From the NCBI GenBank assembly GCA_003162615.1, contig PMNG01000151.1, positions 19,340 to 35,859 of the forward strand: DNA of 16,520 nucleotides. The letters run 5' to 3'. Origin of the DNA: Methanothrix sp. Its GTDB lineage: Archaea; Halobacteriota; Methanosarcinia; Methanotrichales; Methanotrichaceae. Positions 13,302-16,520 of the stretch are shown in pieces. Made by a program: the position numbers and the translations under genes. The notes below the pieces were generated by a model, which was not told the origin of the DNA, ran no database searches, and worked only from the letters and a program-made list of their open reading frames with translations. The stretch's first letter is position 1. The number at the start of each line of letters is the position of its first letter.

Positions 13302-13745
13302 TTGGGTCCACACACCACGCCTACAGATGAAGATACAGCCAGCTACTGGCTAAAATTGGGAAGTGTCCTGGCCAACTCTGGCAGATACGAAGAGGCAGCC
13401 AAGGCCTTTGACAGAGCCATCGAGCTTGATCCGAATGACACAGAAGCTTGGAACAACAGGGGAATCGTTCTTTCTATCCTTAAGAGGAACAAAGAAGCTA
13501 TCCAGTCTTTTGAGAAGGCAACCTCGATAGACCCGAGAAATGCTGAGGCCTGGTACAACCGAGGCATGGTATTCTGCAGCATGGAGCGGTACGAGGATGC
13601 AGTTGAATCCCTGGAGAAGGCCCTGGAGATCGACCCACAGAGTGCAATTGCCTGGCACAACAAAGGCGTTGCCCTCAAGCTCCTTGGCAGGGATACCGAG
13701 GCCAGGATTGCTTTTGCCTGTGCAGGGAGAATCGGGACGAGCTGA
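13302..13745 (+). CDS. TPR-repeat protein
   Basis: About three and a half tetratricopeptide repeats: YWLKLGSVLANSGRYEEAAK ending IELDPND, AWNNRGIVLSILKRNKEAIQ ending SIDPRN, AWYNRGMVFCSMERYEDAVE ending EIDPQS, and a capping half-repeat AWHNKGVALKLLGRDTEARI. TPRs form a helical scaffold that binds other proteins. The start is uncertain: TTG 13302 gives 147 residues and sits just before the first repeat. Upstream in the same frame is a hydrophobic run (LICFFLCGF) that looks like a signal peptide but has no start codon, so a lost or altered N-terminus is possible. The last 25 residues resemble the end of the second TPR protein at 15342-16025. It follows the secreted repeat protein by 31 bases. 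Confidence 0.75.
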   Translation: MGPHTTPTDEDTASYWLKLGSVLANSGRYEEAAKAFDRAIELDPNDTEAWNNRGIVLSILKRNKEAIQSFEKATSIDPRNAEAWYNRGMVFCSMERYEDAVESLEKALEIDPQSAIAWHNKGVALKLLGRDTEARIAFACAGRIGTS

Positions 13746-13831
13746 GTAACGCATGCCGAATCTCGTCGGAAGCTGAGACAAGGCTTTTTCACCCGCCGAC
13801 TTTAACTCCCGGCAAATATCACTAAACAACC

Positions 13832-14631
13832 ATGAGCAAGATCGGAAAGCAGATTCGGTTAGAGAGAATCCTGGATCGCAAAACTCACCGAACAGTCATA
13901 GTTCCCATGGATCATGGAATAACCGTAGGACCCATACCAGGTCTAATCGATCTTCCTTCAGCCGTGGACAAGGTGGCAGAAGGGGGAGCGAACGCTGTCC
14001 TGGGTCACGTTGGACTGCCATGCACGGCCACCGAGGCTATGGCCGCGATATTGGCCTTATAATTCACCTCTCTGCGAGCACTAGTCTAGGGCCTGATCCT
14101 AACCATAAGGTCCTTGTGACAGAGGTTGAGGACGCCATAAGGATCGGAGCTGATGCTGTCAGCATTCACATCAACGTCGGAGCCGAGGACGAGGCTGAGA
14201 TGCTCCGCGACCTCGGACGAGTGGCACGCACCTGCGACCTCTGGGGTATGCCCCTGGTGGCAATGATGTATCCTCGAGGTCCTAGGGTCAAGTCGGAGCA
14301 CGACGTGGAGTACGTCAAGCTGGCCGCCAGAATTGGGGCGGAGCTGGGCGCGGACATAGTCAAGACCAACTATACCGGCTCACCGGATACCTTCAAGGAG
14401 ATAGTTAAGGGTTGCAACGTTCCCGTGGTCATAGCTGGGGGCCCCAAGATGGACACCGAAGCCGACTTGCTCCAGATGGTGTACGATGCCATTGGTGCAG
14501 GGGCCACGGGAGTGGCCATAGGAAGGAACATCTTCCAGGCGGAGGACCCCACGCTTTTGGTAAGCAAGCTCTGCACAATAGTTCATAAGGGTTATACTCC
14601 CGAAGAGGCTACGAAGATCAAGTCTTGCTGA
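13832..14631 (+). pseudogene. 2-amino-3,7-dideoxy-D-threo-hept-6-ulosonate synthase (ADH synthase), frameshifted
   Basis: Archaeal ADH synthase (MJ0400/AroA' type), a class I aldolase-fold enzyme that begins the alternative route to 3-dehydroquinate and aromatic amino acids. From ATG 13832 the first 63 residues match (RTVIVPMDHGITVGPIPGLI, with the catalytic Asp-His pair at 27-28, to AVLGHVGLP). One base is then missing near 14019. The next frame continues HGHRGYGRDIGLIIHLSAST, MPLVAMMYPRG and DIVKTNYTG, whose Lys is the Schiff-base residue, to GVAIGRNIFQ and TGA 14629. Joined length is about 267 residues, normal for the family. Unrepaired, the first frame ends at 14062. The rest is well conserved, so an assembly error or very recent loss is likelier than old decay. 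I saw no slippery site for programmed shifting. Confidence 0.85.
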
Positions 14632-14760
14632 GGAGAAGGACTGATCCAACAGAGTTCCGCCTCTTCGGTTATCTTCAAAATTCATGAAGATCGTAACAGG
14701 GAGCAATTTATTTTGACCAACCACATGACCCTGGAGTCGATCATGAAGACTTGGAGCAAA

Positions 14761-14790
14761 TTTTAAATAGAGTTCTTATCATTTTAAATA
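14761..14790 (+). promoter_or_regulatory. TATA box and its duplicate before the small membrane protein gene
   Basis: TTTTAAATA occurs at 14761-14769 and again at 14782-14790. The first copy is 27 nt from ATG 14792, the leaderless distance. The second, two helical turns later, abuts the start codon and may be chance or a regulatory copy. Confidence 0.4.
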
Positions 14791-14791
14791 C

Positions 14792-15161
14792 ATGAAGTTT
14801 GCGGGTTACATAAACACCAGAAGGATAAAATCTCGGCGGCTCTTGGCGGTGTTAGCGGGGGCAATTTGTCTGTATGGAACATTGACCAGCATTCCTGGCG
14901 TTCTAACATTGCCCATACTGGCTACGATATTCTACGACCGAGTACTATTGGGGTTTGTAGTTGGAATCGCATACGGACTTAAAATTCATCCGCTGATCCA
15001 GGGGAGCAATCATAGGAGCTGTGGTCAGCCTGCTCATAACCATTCCTTCGGGCATCACAGGCGGGGCGCTCCTCATGGGAGCGGGCGTGGTTTACGGCAT
15101 GGTCACAGATCTTGTGGCGACCAAATTTTCCCCTGGTCTGAATCGAATCTCCGTAGACTAG
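14792..15161 (+). pseudogene. Small membrane protein gene with a frameshift at a G run
   Basis: ATG 14792 reads MKFAGYINTRRIKSRRLLAV, then hydrophobic segments (LAGAICLYGTLTSIPGVLTL, GFVVGIAYGLKIHPLIQ). After the GGGG at 15000-15003 the frame turns to His/Arg-rich residues unlike a protein of this type. Removing one G restores GAIIGAVVSLLITIPSGITG and GALLMGAGVVYGMVTDLVAT, ending KFSPGLNRISVD at TAG 15159. Joined, it is about 122 residues with roughly four hydrophobic segments and Gly-rich helix packing. I do not recognise the family with certainty; it resembles small archaeal DUF membrane proteins. The lesion sits in a four-G run, where sequencing or replication slippage is most likely. Confidence 0.6.
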
Positions 15162-15309
15162 ATCATATTTTGCTCTCCTTGCAAATCATCTGGATTCTGC
15201 TAACCGGTAAATTGCCGGGCTGGGTTCTTCTGGTATGTTGTCTACAAAGAAGGCAAAAGTCTCTCTTCAGAAGGATAAGATGCCACAAACGGCGATGGTC
15301 AACCACAAG

Positions 15310-15316
15310 GTATATC
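15310..15316 (+). promoter_or_regulatory. TATA-like box for the secreted TPR gene
   Basis: GTATATC is centred about 29 nt before ATG 15342, which has no ribosome site, so it fits a leaderless transcript. Confidence 0.4.
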
Positions 15317-15341
15317 CACTTCTCCAAATACACAGGGAAGC

Positions 15342-16025
15342 ATGAAGTACATTGCGTTAGTTATCCTGTTGGTCGCTGCTATCCATGTAGCTTCGGCCAC
15401 AGAGATAAATCTGAATGACGTCTGGTACAACAAATCGGTTTCGGAATTCAAGAACGGGTCTTATCCCCAGGCATTACAGAACATCAACAAGTCGCTGCAA
15501 CAGAATCCAAACGACAATTCTTACTGGGATCTCAAATTCCTCATCTTTCTTAAAATGGGCAAATACGATTCAGACCTATCCACGGTCGATGAAGCCCTCC
15601 AGATAAACAGCTCCAACTCACAGGCACTGAACGACAAAGGTCTCCTTCTGGCAGGGTACCTACACGATTACAATAGTTCCGTCCAATCCTTCGACCGGGC
15701 TATAGCTCTCGATCCAACAAATGCTAAGACCTACTATAACAAAGGATTGACCTTAGAAGGTATGGGAAAGTATGATGAAGCTATCAAGAGCTTCCAGCAG
15801 GCGGTCGAGCTGGTCCCAAGCCTTGCAATCGCATGGAATCAGGAAGGGTTATCGTACCAAGCACTAAAACAATACGAAGAGGCTTTTAAGTGCTTCGATA
15901 AGGTTACCCAGCTCGACAGTAGCAACAAAGACGCATGGAACAACAAGGGCGAAGTATTAAAAGCTCTTAACCGAGATGCAGAGGCCAAAATCGCTTTCTC
16001 AATGGCTGGAAAGTCATGGACTTAA
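15342..16025 (+). CDS. Secreted TPR-repeat protein
   Basis: A 227-residue exported protein. Residues 1-19 (MKYIALVILLVAAIHVASA) are a signal peptide. About six tetratricopeptide units follow; the first two are divergent (YNKSVSEFKNGSYPQALQNI, YWDLKFLIFLKMGKYDSDLS), then stronger ones (YYNKGLTLEGMGKYDEAIKS, AWNQEGLSYQALKQYEEAFK) and a capping end AWNNKGEVLKALNRDAEAKI with AFSMAGKSWT. TPR domains bind proteins, so it is probably an extracellular or pseudo-periplasmic scaffold; partners are unknown. The cap matches that of the TPR protein at 13302-13745, suggesting paralogues. It stands after the frameshifted membrane protein gene, with an apparent promoter of its own. Confidence 0.88.
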   Translation: MKYIALVILLVAAIHVASATEINLNDVWYNKSVSEFKNGSYPQALQNINKSLQQNPNDNSYWDLKFLIFLKMGKYDSDLSTVDEALQINSSNSQALNDKGLLLAGYLHDYNSSVQSFDRAIALDPTNAKTYYNKGLTLEGMGKYDEAIKSFQQAVELVPSLAIAWNQEGLSYQALKQYEEAFKCFDKVTQLDSSNKDAWNNKGEVLKALNRDAEAKIAFSMAGKSWT

Positions 16026-16030
16026 GTAGC

Positions 16031-16071
16031 ATTTCCTTTTTTGTGGGATAAATCTGAGACACCTTCTCAGA
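16031..16071 (+). terminator. Oligo-T terminator and adjacent hairpin after the secreted TPR gene
   Basis: ATTTCCTTTTTTG begins 5 bases after the stop codon and fits an archaeal oligo-T terminator. TCTGAGA (16053-16059) and TCTCAGA (16065-16071) then form a perfect 7-bp stem with a 5-nt loop. Confidence 0.45.
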
Positions 16072-16387
16072 ACTAGCGTCCTTTGGCCTTTTGGCTTCCT
16101 TGACATGATATTTGGACCTGTAGTAATCCTATGAACGGTAACTTCATTTGTCTGTATCTTGAATCCTTGCGCTCAACTTCATAACACACATGAATATACC
16201 TAACTAAGGCAGAGGATTTAGAGGCGCAGAAATTTGGTCTACAAAGAGTTCTACATCTTTTCTTCAGGCGAACAACGCGGAGAATTCGAGGACTAGTCTT
16301 CCTCTCACATAGGGAGGAAACTGAATCAGTGACCTGAAGATATTGCATATGTAATTAAAAATTTGGAAAAGAAACCGATGGCAGGAA

Positions 16388-16400
16388 TTTTATATAAATT
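16388..16400. promoter_or_regulatory. Strong orphan TATA box
   Basis: TTTTATATAAATT is the best TATA match in the window. On the plus strand it predicts a start near 16420, about 50 nt before ATG 16471, or a noncoding RNA. It also reads well on the minus strand. Confidence 0.4.
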
Positions 16401-16520
16401 TATTGCTACACCGTCGCGTAATCCAGGCGTCATTCTACCCATTTCTCTGCGAAGGCTTTTTGCGTGTATAATGAGACCCGAGAGACCGGAGCAATTTCTT
16501 TGTAGATCTAGACTTCCGCT

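Larger units (their letters stand above)
16026..16520. other. 495-base right end without a convincing gene
   Basis: After the terminator I see no reliable coding frame on either strand. A 91-codon minus-strand frame (16348-16073) is Cys/Arg-rich and resembles no family. A plus-strand ATG at 16471 opens 16 codons to the window edge, too short to judge. The only clear element is the TATA box at 16388-16400. Confidence 0.4.

Noticed and set aside
14010..14065. Programmed frameshift in ADH synthase
   Set aside because: No slippery heptamer or following structure at the junction, and the family is not known to use recoding.
15235..15345. 36-codon frame overlapping the secreted TPR start by ATGA
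   Set aside because: Too short and without promoter, ribosome site or family; the overlap is probably chance, and the TPR gene has its own TATA box.
16073..16348. 91-codon minus-strand open frame at the right end
   Set aside because: Cys/Arg/Lys-rich composition, no recognised motif and no ribosome site; only the distant TATA box could support it.

Overview
The window looks like chromosomal DNA of a methanogenic archaeon, most likely a Methanosarcinia-type organism such as Methanothrix (the genus is inference). The markers are a methanogenesis marker 9 protein, RadB, an archaeal 2-amino-3,7-dideoxy-D-threo-hept-6-ulosonate (ADH) synthase, DUF447 and archaeal-type promoters. Many genes have a TATA-like box about 26-29 nt before the ATG and no Shine-Dalgarno sequence, as expected for leaderless transcripts. 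A few have GGAG/GGTG-type ribosome sites. I saw no tRNA, rRNA, CRISPR array or insertion sequence.

Layout, left to right. 1-910 (minus strand): the N-terminus of a metallo-beta-lactamase-fold protein and a membrane-anchored DUF5803-like protein. 1011-1778 (plus): a HAD-IIA (NagD/LHPP-like) phosphatase. 2013-3656 (plus): a secreted fusion of a plastocyanin-like copper domain to a PQQ-type sugar dehydrogenase propeller, followed by a hairpin terminator. 3772-4205: a badly decayed gene for a small secreted protein. 4290-4856 (plus): a GNAT acetyltransferase, converging on a minus-strand operon at 8050-4884 that reads mmp9, a CitG-like gene, DUF447 and radB. The first two junctions of that operon are ATGA overlaps. 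8051-8730 is a long regulatory stretch with repeated TTCAG words and several TATA boxes. 8731-9237 (plus): msrA.

9393-10370 holds two small genes I do not recognise. From 10677 to 15161 several recognisable genes are broken by single-base indels: a class I methyltransferase, azlC (followed by an intact azlD), ADH synthase and a small membrane protein. Intact between them are a secreted Tyr/Pro-rich repeat protein and a TPR protein. A second, secreted TPR protein lies at 15342-16025. The last 495 bases show no convincing gene, but include an oligo-T terminator, a hairpin and a strong orphan TATA box.

Themes. The mmp9 operon is the best functional unit and plausibly serves cofactor or flavoenzyme chemistry linked to C1 metabolism. 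The copper/PQQ-dehydrogenase fusion is the most unusual single protein. The cluster of frameshifts at 10.7-15.2 kb is either local sequence error or real gene decay. The hit on ADH synthase, normally needed for aromatic amino acid synthesis, makes error a serious possibility there, whereas 3772-4205 looks truly decayed.
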